Below, piece by piece: positions 1 through 10,376 of a stretch of 14,669 bases of DNA (the stretch's first letter is position 1; every line of letters starts with the position of its first letter). The notes below the pieces were generated by a model, which saw nothing but the letters and a program-made list of their open reading frames with translations, was not told the DNA's origin and did no database searches. Source of the DNA: Microthrixaceae bacterium (GTDB taxonomy: Bacteria > Actinomycetota > Acidimicrobiia > Acidimicrobiales > Acidimicrobilacustridaceae); the NCBI GenBank assembly GCA_947455015.1, contig CANGMY010000017.1, positions 1 to 14,669 of the forward strand. The letters run 5' to 3'. A program made the translations under genes and the position numbers.

Positions 1-22
1 ACGAGTTCGACGGCCAGAGGCA

Positions 23-23
<1 letters not shown>
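1..23 (-). CDS. atpC: ATP synthase epsilon subunit, N-terminal fragment (partial)
   Basis: An ATG at 23–21 overlaps the atpD stop codon by one base (TGATG). It opens a frame reading MPLAVEL before the window ends, so only seven complete codons are visible. A start of this kind directly behind atpD, with such a tight junction, is what is expected for the epsilon subunit, the regulatory small subunit of the F1 central stalk. The identity rests mainly on position, because beta is followed by epsilon in nearly all bacterial atp operons. The short N-terminus is compatible with the family's first beta strand. Confidence 0.75.
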
Positions 24-1459
<1,436 letters not shown>

Positions 1460-1506
1460 CGTGGGATGGGTCTCCTGTGTGTGGCGAACGGTTGGTTCGG
1501 ACTGGC

Positions 1507-1528
1507 CCGTCGATTAGTGAATCGACGG
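1507..1528 (-). other. Perfect intra-operon hairpin at the atpG/atpD junction
   Basis: Positions 1507–1515 (CCGTCGATT on the plus strand) and 1520–1528 (AATCGACGG) are exact inverted repeats: nine pairs around a four-base loop. The atpG stop codon TAA (1516–1514) lies in the foot of one arm and the loop, and the other arm encodes the last residues of gamma. The minus-strand sequence after it is not T-rich, so it does not look like an intrinsic terminator. The atpD start lies about 48 nt downstream. A role as an RNA processing or stability element that raises beta (three copies per enzyme) over gamma (one copy) is inference. Confidence 0.6.
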
Positions 1529-2491
1529 AGAGTGGTCAGTGCGGTCAAGGTGGACAGGGAAAGCGTGTTCGGGTTCAAGATGCGACGGAATGAGTTCGTG
1601 TGCCGAACCCTTATCGGCCGACATTGCTTCGGCGCCGCCAACAATTTCCATGATCTCGGTGGTGATGGAGTCCTGACGAGCACGGTTCATGATGCGGCTG
1701 AGCGTGGTCTTCAGATCTTCTGCGTTCTCGGTTGCGGCCTTCATTGCTCGCTGACGTGAGGCGTGCTCGGAAGCTGACGCATCGAGAAGTGCAGAGAACA
1801 AACGTGACTCGAGATAGCGCGGAAGGATCTCGTTGAGAATGCCAGTCGGGGACGGTTCGTATTCGAGATCGGCCGACGGACCATCGGCTTCGGTGACCTC
1901 GGGAACCTCGAGCGGAAGGAAGCGACGAAGCACTGCCTGCTGCGTACCAGCCGAAAGGAAACGGGTGTAGGCGAGGTCGACCGATGCGAGCTGACCGGTT
2001 TCGTAGCGACGACGAATCGAGGCTGCGATGTCGCGAGCGTTGTCGTAGATCGGCTGATCGGTGACGCCTTCGAACTCGGCATCGACAGTAAGGCCACGGA
2101 AGCGGAAGTGCTTCAGAGCCTTCTTGCCAACAGCGATGATCGAGTACTCACGGCCTTCGGCACGAGCGGCTTCGATAGCGCGTTCGGCGAGGCGCAACAC
2201 ATTGGTGTTGTAACCGCCGCACATTCCGCGGTCAGAAGTGATGACAACAAACGCTGCGGTGTTCGCAGAGGGATTGTCACGAAGCAACGGATGTTCCTTG
2301 GCCGCGCCTGCACGAAGCAGATCGACGATCACTGTTGTGATTTCGTCGCTGTAGGGACGCGCTGAGGACGCGCGGTCCTGGGCTTTCACGACACGAGTGG
2401 CCGCGATGAGCTCCATGGCGCGCGTGATCTTCTTCGTTGACTCGACGCTCTTAATGCGTCGACGAAGGATCCGCTCCTGACCACCAGCCAT
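1514..2491 (-). CDS. atpG: F1Fo ATP synthase subunit gamma, with C-terminal extension
   Basis: Rotor shaft of F1, linking proton flow through the c-ring to conformational change in beta. The N-terminus (RRRIKSVESTKKITRAMELI) and the C-terminal helix ending in MEIVGGAEAM are typical of the family. The protein is 325 residues long, longer than the usual 285–305. The excess is a 35-residue tail after residue 290 that contains six His and four Pro and looks disordered. In known F1 structures the gamma C-terminus sits at the top of the alpha/beta crown, so the tail would have to fold back or pass out of that opening. The start is an ATG 3 nt after the atpA stop, with GAGGA 7 nt upstream. The stop codon lies inside the junction hairpin. 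A stop-loss frameshift is possible but cannot be judged from one sequence. Confidence 0.97.
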   Translation of the reverse strand: MAGGQERILRRRIKSVESTKKITRAMELIAATRVVKAQDRASSARPYSDEITTVIVDLLRAGAAKEHPLLRDNPSANTAAFVVITSDRGMCGGYNTNVLRLAERAIEAARAEGREYSIIAVGKKALKHFRFRGLTVDAEFEGVTDQPIYDNARDIAASIRRRYETGQLASVDLAYTRFLSAGTQQAVLRRFLPLEVPEVTEADGPSADLEYEPSPTGILNEILPRYLESRLFSALLDASASEHASRQRAMKAATENAEDLKTTLSRIMNRARQDSITTEIMEIVGGAEAMSADKGSAHELIPSHLEPEHAFPVHLDRTDHSPSIH

Positions 2492-2494
2492 GAC

Positions 2495-4042
<1,548 letters not shown>

Positions 4043-4059
4043 TACAGGATCCTCTGATC

Positions 4060-4584
4060 TCAGAACGATTCACGGAGTTGGGACAGACGCTGACGCACAG
4101 AACCGTCGATGACGGTGTCGCCGATCTGGGTGACGATGCCACCGAGGACGCTGGGGTCGACATCGACCACGACCTCGATCTGCTTGCCGGTCTTCTTCGC
4201 CAAAGCGGCGGCAAGACGGGACTTTTGTTCGTCGGTCAGTGCGACCGCCGAACGGACCTGCGCAACAATCTTGTCGCCGGTTGCGGCGTTACGAGCAAGC
4301 ATGCTGTCGACGATGATCGGCAGGTCGCGAACTCGACCATTGGTGATGGTGGTGGACACCAACGAAATGGTGAGTGCGTGTGCTTTGCCTTCGAGCAGAT
4401 CTTGAACGACCTGCGCGCGGAGTTCGGCGGGAAGGTGCGGATCAGAAAGCGTGTTGCGCAGTTCGTCATTGCCTTCGATCGTGCGTGACACACGGAAGAG
4501 TTCGTCGAGCACCTCGTTGCCCGAGCCTTCGGCCTGGACGAGTGAAAGGAATGCGCTGGCGTAGAGCTCGGTACGGTCGCTCAT
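4060..4584 (-). CDS. atpH: F1Fo ATP synthase subunit delta (OSCP), stand-alone
   Basis: Peripheral-stalk subunit that clamps the top of F1 to the b subunits. The 174-residue protein has normal delta length and ends with the family's C-terminal signature, GDTVIDGSVRQRLSQLRESF. Its ATG overlaps the stop codon of the upstream b gene as ATGA (4 nt), so translation is probably coupled. In mycobacteria the corresponding b and delta proteins are fused into one polypeptide. Here they are two genes that share only a stop/start overlap, so the order is the same without the fusion. Confidence 0.97.
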   Translation of the reverse strand: MSDRTELYASAFLSLVQAEGSGNEVLDELFRVSRTIEGNDELRNTLSDPHLPAELRAQVVQDLLEGKAHALTISLVSTTITNGRVRDLPIIVDSMLARNAATGDKIVAQVRSAVALTDEQKSRLAAALAKKTGKQIEVVVDVDPSVLGGIVTQIGDTVIDGSVRQRLSQLRESF

Positions 4585-5111
4585 GAGCCTGCCCCCACGC
4601 TGTTGATGTAGCTCTCGATGAGATCGGTTTGCGTTGCTGCATCGAGGCTGTTGGCCACAACCTTTTCGGCCGCACCGAGTGCAAGCACTCCGATTTCGGC
4701 CTGAAGGTCTGATGTTGCTTGCAACTTCGCTGCTTCGGCATCGGCAAGACCGCGTGCCTTGAGATCGGCAGCGTCGGTGCCGGCGCGAGCAATGATCTGC
4801 GCCTTCACGGTCTGCGCATCGGTACGAGCTCCGGCGACGATGCGCTGACGCTCATCGGCAGCATTGGCGATGTTGGATTCAACTTCGGCCAACTTGGCTT
4901 CAGCAGCGGCACGAGTGTCGGCAGCTGAGGTGACCTCGTTGCGGATGCGATCAATGCGACCGTTCCACATGGCCTTGACCGGACCAAGACCCTTCCAAAG
5001 GAACAGGCCGAGGATGATGAGGAATGCGATGGTTCCCCAGATGACCTCGTTGATGTCGCCGGGGACGATGAAACTGTTCTTGTGCTCGGCGGCGAGAAGA
5101 AGTGAATGCAT
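4581..5111 (-). CDS. atpF: F1Fo ATP synthase subunit b (second b-type gene)
   Basis: Peripheral-stalk stator subunit. The 176-residue product has one N-terminal membrane helix at about residues 22–40, then a long Ala/Glu/Arg-rich stretch expected to form the extended coiled-coil stalk, ending with YINSVGAGS. The ATG start is preceded by AGAGGG with a 7-nt spacer and lies 12 nt behind the b' gene. The stop overlaps the delta start by 4 nt. Together with the preceding b' gene it would form a b/b' heterodimer, as in cyanobacteria and alphaproteobacteria, or the equivalent of the mycobacterial b plus b-delta pair. Confidence 0.93.
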   Translation of the reverse strand: MHSLLLAAEHKNSFIVPGDINEVIWGTIAFLIILGLFLWKGLGPVKAMWNGRIDRIRNEVTSAADTRAAAEAKLAEVESNIANAADERQRIVAGARTDAQTVKAQIIARAGTDAADLKARGLADAEAAKLQATSDLQAEIGVLALGAAEKVVANSLDAATQTDLIESYINSVGAGS

Positions 5112-5123
5112 GTGTCAGCCCTC

Positions 5124-5708
5124 TCAGTTCTGGCCGGCGGCGTTGACGTAGTCCTCGACGATGCGGCCCTGGGCGGCACGGTCGAGAGGCTTTTGGATAA
5201 CGGCTTCGGCAGCACCGACAGCGATGTCGGTGATTGAGCCAGTGAGTTCGCTGCGGGCACGGGCCTTGGCGTCGGCGATTTCGGCAGCCGCCTCGGCTCG
5301 GGCTGCGGCCACTTCGGCCTCGGCAGCGGCGATCTGTGTGCGACGTTCGGCATCGCCTTCGGCCCGTGAGGCCTCGAGGATGGCAACCGCCTCGACGCGA
5401 GCACCGGCCAGACCGGCCTCGTACTGCTCGAGCTTGGCGACGCGCTCGGTCTCGGCTGCCTCAGCAGCGGCGAGATCGTCACGAACTTTGTCGGTGCGAC
5501 CATCCATCACCTTGGTGATGCGCGGGAGCAGCACGAACTTCATCAGCGCCCACAGCGCGATGAAGAAGATCGCTGCCCAGAACATCTCATTGACGGTGGG
5601 GAGGATCGGGTTCTTGACCGTTTTGGCGTCACCAGCAGCCTGACCGAGCAAGTTGTCGGCGGTTGTGGTGGCGGCTTCAGTGGCCAGTACCAGAATCGAA
5701 GCGAGCAC
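5124..5708 (-). CDS. atpF: F1Fo ATP synthase subunit b' (first b-type gene)
   Basis: Stator subunit of 194 residues. It has a short hydrophobic N-terminal leader, a connecting segment, a conserved-looking membrane entry NPILPTVNEMFWA followed by one transmembrane helix (about residues 41–61), and a long charged Ala-rich coiled coil. It starts at GTG with a strong AAGGAG six bases upstream, which decides the start. It follows atpE after an unusually long 135-nt gap that contains a stable hairpin. It is diverged from the neighbouring b, so the two are likely distinct partners in the stalk rather than a recent duplication. Which of the two deserves the plain name b is arbitrary. Confidence 0.92.
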   Translation of the reverse strand: MLASILVLATEAATTTADNLLGQAAGDAKTVKNPILPTVNEMFWAAIFFIALWALMKFVLLPRITKVMDGRTDKVRDDLAAAEAAETERVAKLEQYEAGLAGARVEAVAILEASRAEGDAERRTQIAAAEAEVAAARAEAAAEIADAKARARSELTGSITDIAVGAAEAVIQKPLDRAAQGRIVEDYVNAAGQN

Positions 5709-5794
5709 GTGGAACTCCTTGGAGCGTGCGTCGTGGACAGAAAAGAAACTGCTTCAGTGCAAGGGACTTCGGTACAACAAATCCGTTTGGGCGT

Positions 5795-5823
5795 CACCTG
5801 CCCCGCCGAAGCGGGGACAGGTG
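5795..5823 (-). other. UUCG-tetraloop hairpin between atpE and the b' gene
   Basis: On the minus-strand transcript the arm CACCUGUCCCCGC pairs with GCGGGGCAGGUG around a UUCG loop closed by a C-G pair: twelve base pairs with one bulged U (position 5817). C(UUCG)G is one of the most stable RNA tetraloops known. The hairpin starts 20 nt after the atpE stop. No U tract follows, so a simple terminator is unlikely. The likely role is a 3' barrier that stabilises upstream atpB–atpE mRNA, or partial attenuation, giving more c subunit (many copies per enzyme) than downstream subunits. The role is inference; the structure is read directly. The rest of the 135-nt gap shows only the b' ribosome-binding site. 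Confidence 0.75.
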
Positions 5824-5843
5824 CGCAACACCCAAAAGGAGAA

Positions 5844-6125
5844 TCAGACGAACTTCAGAAGAATGAAGACAACGAAGCCGATGAGGGCAAGGGCTTCGGT
5901 GAATGCGATACCGAGGAACATGGTGGTACGCACCATGCCGGCGGCCTCTGGCTGACGAGCCATGGCCTGGACTGACTGGCCTACGAGGTAACCGATGCCG
6001 ATGCCTGGGCCGAGGGTCGCGAGACCGTAGGCAAGGCCGGCGTAACCAGCAGCCGAGATCGACTTCTGATCGGCGGCGGTAAGTGCTGCTTCTGCAGCGG
6101 TTGTGGCTTGCGCAAGGATGCTCAT
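5844..6125 (-). CDS. atpE: F1Fo ATP synthase subunit c (proteolipid, rotor ring)
   Basis: Forms the membrane rotor ring that carries protons. The 93-residue product is a two-helix hairpin: helix 1 with the Gly-rich GPGIGIGY packing motif, a polar loop ARQPEA (R57-Q58-P59), and helix 2 with the ion-binding Glu77 in AFTEALALIG. The positions that make Na+-binding sites in known Na+ rings (Gln in helix 1, Ser/Thr after the Glu) are Ile and Ala here, which supports proton coupling. The ATG at 6125 is chosen because it gives a family-sized protein and has AGGAGA about 10 nt upstream; the reading frame extends further upstream but would overlap atpB. It has a 97-nt leader after atpB in which I see no strong structure. 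Confidence 0.97.
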   Translation of the reverse strand: MSILAQATTAAEAALTAADQKSISAAGYAGLAYGLATLGPGIGIGYLVGQSVQAMARQPEAAGMVRTTMFLGIAFTEALALIGFVVFILLKFV

Positions 6126-6222
6126 TGGTGATTGCTCTCCTGTTGTGGGTGTTGCGCCCCCGGCGAGCCCCGGTGACGACAATGGTTGCGGTGGAGCGGT
6201 TGCCCCGATTGCGATCTTGGAA

Positions 6223-7005
6223 TCAGTGCTCTGCGTGCATCGAGCTACCGATGTACACCGAGGCGAGAATGGTGAAGATGTAGGCCTGAAGGAAGGCCAC
6301 CATGATTTCGAAGCCGGTAAGGCCAACGAGCATCAGGAATGAGAACGGCAGCACAGCGAGTAGCAGTGACGCTCCCCACAAGGTGATGCAGAGCACGGTG
6401 AAGGTCACGAGAAGAATGTGACCAGCGAGCATGTTGGCGAAGAGTCGAACGGCCAGCGAGAACGGGCGAACGATAAACGTTGAGAGAAGTTCAATCGGGA
6501 CCACGAGCGGCAGAAGAGCCTTCGGGACACCAGCAGGAGCGACCGAGTTCCAGAAGTACTTGAGGCCTTGGTGCTTGATGCCCACGGCGATGAAGTACAC
6601 CCAAGTAAGGAGCGCAAGCACGGCGGGACCGGCCATGCGGGCGTTACCTGGCATGTGGAAGAAGGGAATGACCTCGAAGATGTTCGTGATCAGGATGAAG
6701 AAGAACAGCGAGGCGAGGAACGGCAGGTAGCGAAGGCCGTCGGGACCAATGGTTTCGACGATGATGCCGTCACGGATGAAGGCAACGGCGCTTTCGACCA
6801 GGTTGCGCGAACCCTTCGGGGCATTCGTGACGGGCTCGAGCGTCTTCTGTCGACCAGCGACGAGGAAGAGCACTGCGGTTCCGACAAGTGCCACCAAGTT
6901 GATGAGGGCGATTTTGTTGAACCCGTACCAAGAGTCCGTCGGGCCGAACAGGTTCGGCCATTCGACGAGGTTCTCGATCGGTGGAAACTCGAGTCCGAAA
7001 ATCAC
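6223..7005 (-). CDS. atpB: F1Fo ATP synthase subunit a (proton channel)
   Basis: Stator membrane subunit providing the two proton half-channels next to the c-ring. The 260-residue product is strongly hydrophobic. The essential arginine is Arg187 in SLAVRLFANMLAGH, followed by the usual Asn. His196 stands where E. coli has Glu219, and Glu233 stands where E. coli has His245 (7 residues before Gln240 in FEIMVAFLQAYIF). This is the reciprocal His/Glu exchange also seen in mitochondrial subunit a. Translation starts at GTG, which overlaps the upstream AtpI-like stop as GTGA; an AAGGAG lies 11 nt upstream. The short N-terminus places the first membrane helix at about residues 31–50. Confidence 0.98.
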   Translation of the reverse strand: MIFGLEFPPIENLVEWPNLFGPTDSWYGFNKIALINLVALVGTAVLFLVAGRQKTLEPVTNAPKGSRNLVESAVAFIRDGIIVETIGPDGLRYLPFLASLFFFILITNIFEVIPFFHMPGNARMAGPAVLALLTWVYFIAVGIKHQGLKYFWNSVAPAGVPKALLPLVVPIELLSTFIVRPFSLAVRLFANMLAGHILLVTFTVLCITLWGASLLLAVLPFSFLMLVGLTGFEIMVAFLQAYIFTILASVYIGSSMHAEH

Positions 7006-7451
7006 TTGGAGGTCGACTCCTTCGAAGCAGATGTGGGCTTAAGCCCGGGGTAAGCGATGGAAAGGGAGACACGCTTCATCTCCCAGAACAACAGACCGAG
7101 GTGGGTCACAACGATGGTGATGCCGAGGGGCACCAACTCAACCCACGAGGCTGTCCGGACAAGCCAGATAGCCAGAAAAATCAAGGACAAACGAATCAGG
7201 TAACCGAAGAGCGCTGCGCCCATGACGAATCCCGGAGAGATACGCCCGGCCCAGGTCAGCATCGCAGCGGCGAGCACGAAGTTCGCCACAACGATCGCAA
7301 GACCATAGGCGGTGGAGAGGGCTCCGTGGACACCCCAGATAAAACCGAAGGCGACGATAAGAATCGGCCCAATAATTGCGGCCTTTTTCACCATGTCACG
7401 AGCGATCATCGCTTCTGGCGCATCGCCATTCACATGCGTCGGAGACGTCAT
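7002..7451 (-). CDS. atpI: AtpI-like four-helix membrane protein of the atp operon
   Basis: A 149-residue hydrophobic protein with four predicted membrane helices, followed by a short charged tail rich in Ser/Lys. Its size, four-helix pattern and position directly before atpB match the AtpI (ATP synthase protein I) group, reported in other bacteria to assist c-ring assembly or Mg2+ supply. These proteins are poorly conserved, so the call leans on context. The ATG at 7451 is preferred because it overlaps the upstream stop as ATGA; an in-frame ATG four codons earlier (7463) is equally lacking in a ribosome-binding site and cannot be excluded. The stop overlaps the atpB GTG. Confidence 0.7.
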   Translation of the reverse strand: MTSPTHVNGDAPEAMIARDMVKKAAIIGPILIVAFGFIWGVHGALSTAYGLAIVVANFVLAAAMLTWAGRISPGFVMGAALFGYLIRLSLIFLAIWLVRTASWVELVPLGITIVVTHLGLLFWEMKRVSLSIAYPGLKPTSASKESTSK

Positions 7452-7696
7452 CGTTGTGCCCATGGACCGTTCGCTTCGTGCTGTTCCATCTCAGAGCGAT
7501 ACGTGAAATAGATCTTGGTAACGGCACCGACAAGGCCGAGCAGGCCGAAGGTGATCGTCAGAATCGGAACAGTTCCGAACAAGCGGTCGAGTCCGTACCC
7601 AATGGCGGCGAGGAGCAACGGCGAAAAGACGAGCTCATAGCCGCCCGTGGTTCGACCCATTTGCTGTGTGAGTTCGCGACGCTGCGAAATCTTCAC
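7448..7696 (-). CDS. atpZ: AtpZ/AtpQ-like small two-helix membrane protein
   Basis: Small protein (82 residues from the chosen start) with two membrane helices. A Gly/Leu-rich first helix leads into GYGLDRLFGTVP, then a second helix ends in TKIYFTYRSE. The (L/Y)GLDRLFGT turn between two helices is typical of the ATPase_gene1 (AtpZ) family, whose genes sit at the head of atp operons. The GTG start at 7696 has AAGGTG about 6 nt upstream. The ATG at 7660 (70 residues) is an alternative but would remove the basic N-terminus usual in the family. The frame extends further upstream to 7780, but that part is Cys/Arg-rich and covers the intergenic hairpin, so it is not credible coding sequence. It overlaps atpI by 4 nt. 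Confidence 0.7.
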   Translation of the reverse strand: MKISQRRELTQQMGRTTGGYELVFSPLLLAAIGYGLDRLFGTVPILTITFGLLGLVGAVTKIYFTYRSEMEQHEANGPWAQR

Positions 7697-7761
7697 CGCG
7701 CACCTTGGTGTGTCGGAGGAATATTGGACCGATCGACAACACCAAAAGTTGCATGTCGCTG

Positions 7762-7785
7762 ACCTTGTGAAACTGCGCACAAGGT
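7762..7785. other. Inverted repeat between wecA and the atp genes
   Basis: ACCTTGTG at 7762–7769 and CACAAGGT at 7778–7785 are perfect eight-base inverted repeats with an eight-base loop, starting 10 nt after the wecA stop. The minus strand after it has no immediate T tract (a short CTTTT comes about a dozen bases later), so it is at best a weak or partial terminator. It could equally be a protein-binding dyad in the control region of the atp genes. The rest of the 99-nt gap holds an AATATT (7720–7725) that might serve as a -10 element for atpZ, but no convincing -35 partner was seen. Confidence 0.4.
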
Positions 7786-7795
7786 AGGCGCGCCG

Positions 7796-9031
7796 TTAAT
7801 TTTCCGCAACTTTTCCCGACTCCTCGTCTGGAGCCGGGGTCGGAACACCGAACTCGAGTGGTCCGGTGGCTTCAGAATGGTCCAAACCAGCGTTGCGCCG
7901 AGAGTCCCGGGCCTCGTCTCGGGCCAGGCGGCGGCGTTCGAGGCGCACCCCGGGATGCAGGATCGTAAAGAGCGACAGGAGGATGGCGGCGATGCCGAAG
8001 GGGACGATGCCATCTCCCGATCCGCTGTAAATCGGCCAAAGGACGAAGCCACTGAGCAGAGCTGTCCATGTCCAGAGGATGAACACGCTTCGGCGATGTC
8101 CGTGCCCAAGAGCCATGAGGCGATGGTGAAGGTGGCCCTTGTCGGCATTGGAGATGCCGCTGCGGGATCGGGCTCGTCTGATGATGGCGAACAACGTGTC
8201 GATGACTGGTACGCCGAGGATGACTAACGGAATCAGCAACGGAGCGAAGAAGAAGAACGAGCTTCCCGAATAGGAACGATCGGTACGTCCACCAACGACC
8301 ATGGTCGATGCCGCCATCAACAAACCCAGAAGTAGCGCTCCGACGTCGCCCATGAAGATTTTGGCGGGATGGATGTTGTGGGGAAGAAATCCGATGCAGG
8401 CGCCAAGCGCAACGATCGCCACGAGCGGACCAACGTTGCCGGCGGCTAACAGCCCCTCGCCACCGAGTTCGTGGGCATAGAGAAAGAACGTTGCTGCGGC
8501 GATGGCAACAATGCCGCCAGCCAAACCATCAAGGCCGTCGATGAGGTTGATGGCGTTGGCCATTCCGACAACCCACACAACTGAGATCAAGTACGACCAA
8601 TCGGTGGAAAGCACGAAGACGCCAGCAAAGGGAACGCGAAACACGAGGATTGAAATCCCCGAGATGACCAACACGCTCGCGGCAACCACGATGCCAGCAA
8701 TTTTTGCTGGAGCCGAAACTTCTTTGAGATCGTCGATCACACCAACAATCGCAATGACAATTACTGCAAGTACTAACCCGAGCGGTTCAGTACTCCCGTT
8801 GAAAACAACGTCGAACGATCCCATGCACCACGCCGTGAACATTCCGGCAAGGACACCAATCAGCATTGCAACGCCGCCGAGCGTTGGCGTTGGCCGTTCA
8901 TGCACGTGTCGCGCATCAGGACGCACAACCGCGCCAATTCGGAACGACAAACGTCGCACTCCGAACAGCGTCACAAAAGTCGTGACGGCAACGACCGCCA
9001 AGACGATTGCGTATGCGCCGATGCTCGGCAC
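7796..9031 (-). CDS. wecA: Undecaprenyl/decaprenyl-phosphate GlcNAc-1-phosphate transferase (WecA/TagO/Rfe family)
   Basis: Polytopic membrane enzyme of the polyprenyl-phosphate sugar-1-phosphate transferase superfamily; it starts a lipid-linked cell-wall or surface glycan by moving GlcNAc-1-P from UDP-GlcNAc to the lipid carrier. All hallmark motifs are present (residues from the chosen start): VIDDLKE near 98–104, NLIDGLDGLAGG near 162–173, KIFMGD near 224–229, and the cytoplasmic DKGHLHHRL near 297–305, which distinguishes the WecA branch from MraY. A charged, probably disordered tail of about 50 residues closes the 411-residue protein. The GTG at 9031, 20 nt after glyA with GGGGAG upstream, is preferred over a TTG at 9079 that overlaps glyA by 28 nt and has no ribosome-binding site. 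Mycobacterial wecA also sits just before the atp operon. Confidence 0.93.
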   Translation of the reverse strand: MPSIGAYAIVLAVVAVTTFVTLFGVRRLSFRIGAVVRPDARHVHERPTPTLGGVAMLIGVLAGMFTAWCMGSFDVVFNGSTEPLGLVLAVIVIAIVGVIDDLKEVSAPAKIAGIVVAASVLVISGISILVFRVPFAGVFVLSTDWSYLISVVWVVGMANAINLIDGLDGLAGGIVAIAAATFFLYAHELGGEGLLAAGNVGPLVAIVALGACIGFLPHNIHPAKIFMGDVGALLLGLLMAASTMVVGGRTDRSYSGSSFFFFAPLLIPLVILGVPVIDTLFAIIRRARSRSGISNADKGHLHHRLMALGHGHRRSVFILWTWTALLSGFVLWPIYSGSGDGIVPFGIAAILLSLFTILHPGVRLERRRLARDEARDSRRNAGLDHSEATGPLEFGVPTPAPDEESGKVAEN

Positions 9032-9051
9032 GGTGTCGAAGACTCCCCGAC

Positions 9052-10293
<1,242 letters not shown>

Positions 10294-10322
10294 GGCAGGT
10301 CTCCTCGTGCGGTGTGGCAAGG

Positions 10323-10328
10323 ATCGTA
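10323..10328 (-). promoter_or_regulatory. Candidate -10 element for the glyA-led operon
   Basis: The minus strand reads TACGAT at 10328–10323, matching the TANNNT core of an actinobacterial -10 box. Initiation about 7 nt downstream would give a leader of some 20–25 nt carrying the GAGGAG site of glyA. The region 17–18 nt further upstream is GC-rich and has no good -35 match. Support is positional plus a short motif only. Confidence 0.3.
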
Positions 10329-10363
10329 GTGCTCCCCCTTCGGACGCCGACCCGCTCGGCGGG

Positions 10364-10369
10364 TACGTT
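10364..10369 (+). promoter_or_regulatory. Candidate leaderless -10 element for the thiolase-like gene
   Basis: TACGTT ends 7 nt before the ATG at 10377, the spacing at which a TANNNT box would start transcription at or next to the start codon. The gene has no Shine-Dalgarno sequence in the 20 nt before its ATG, which fits a leaderless mRNA, common in actinobacteria. No clear -35 element is visible. Short motif, low certainty. Confidence 0.25.
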
Positions 10370-10376
10370 GCCCGCT

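Noticed and set aside
4805..5503. Minus-strand frame of 232 codons spanning b and b' in another frame
   Set aside because: It overlaps both b-type genes and is Ser/Pro/Arg-rich, the usual product of reading Ala/Glu-rich coiled-coil codons out of frame.
6126..6222. Possible structured translation enhancer before atpE
   Set aside because: Some GC-rich short repeats are present, but no stem longer than about 4–5 pairs could be found by eye, so no feature is called.
6126..6326. N-terminal extension of the atpE frame
   Set aside because: It would add 67 residues overlapping atpB in another frame with no membrane-protein character; the ATG at 6125 gives a normal c subunit with a ribosome-binding site.
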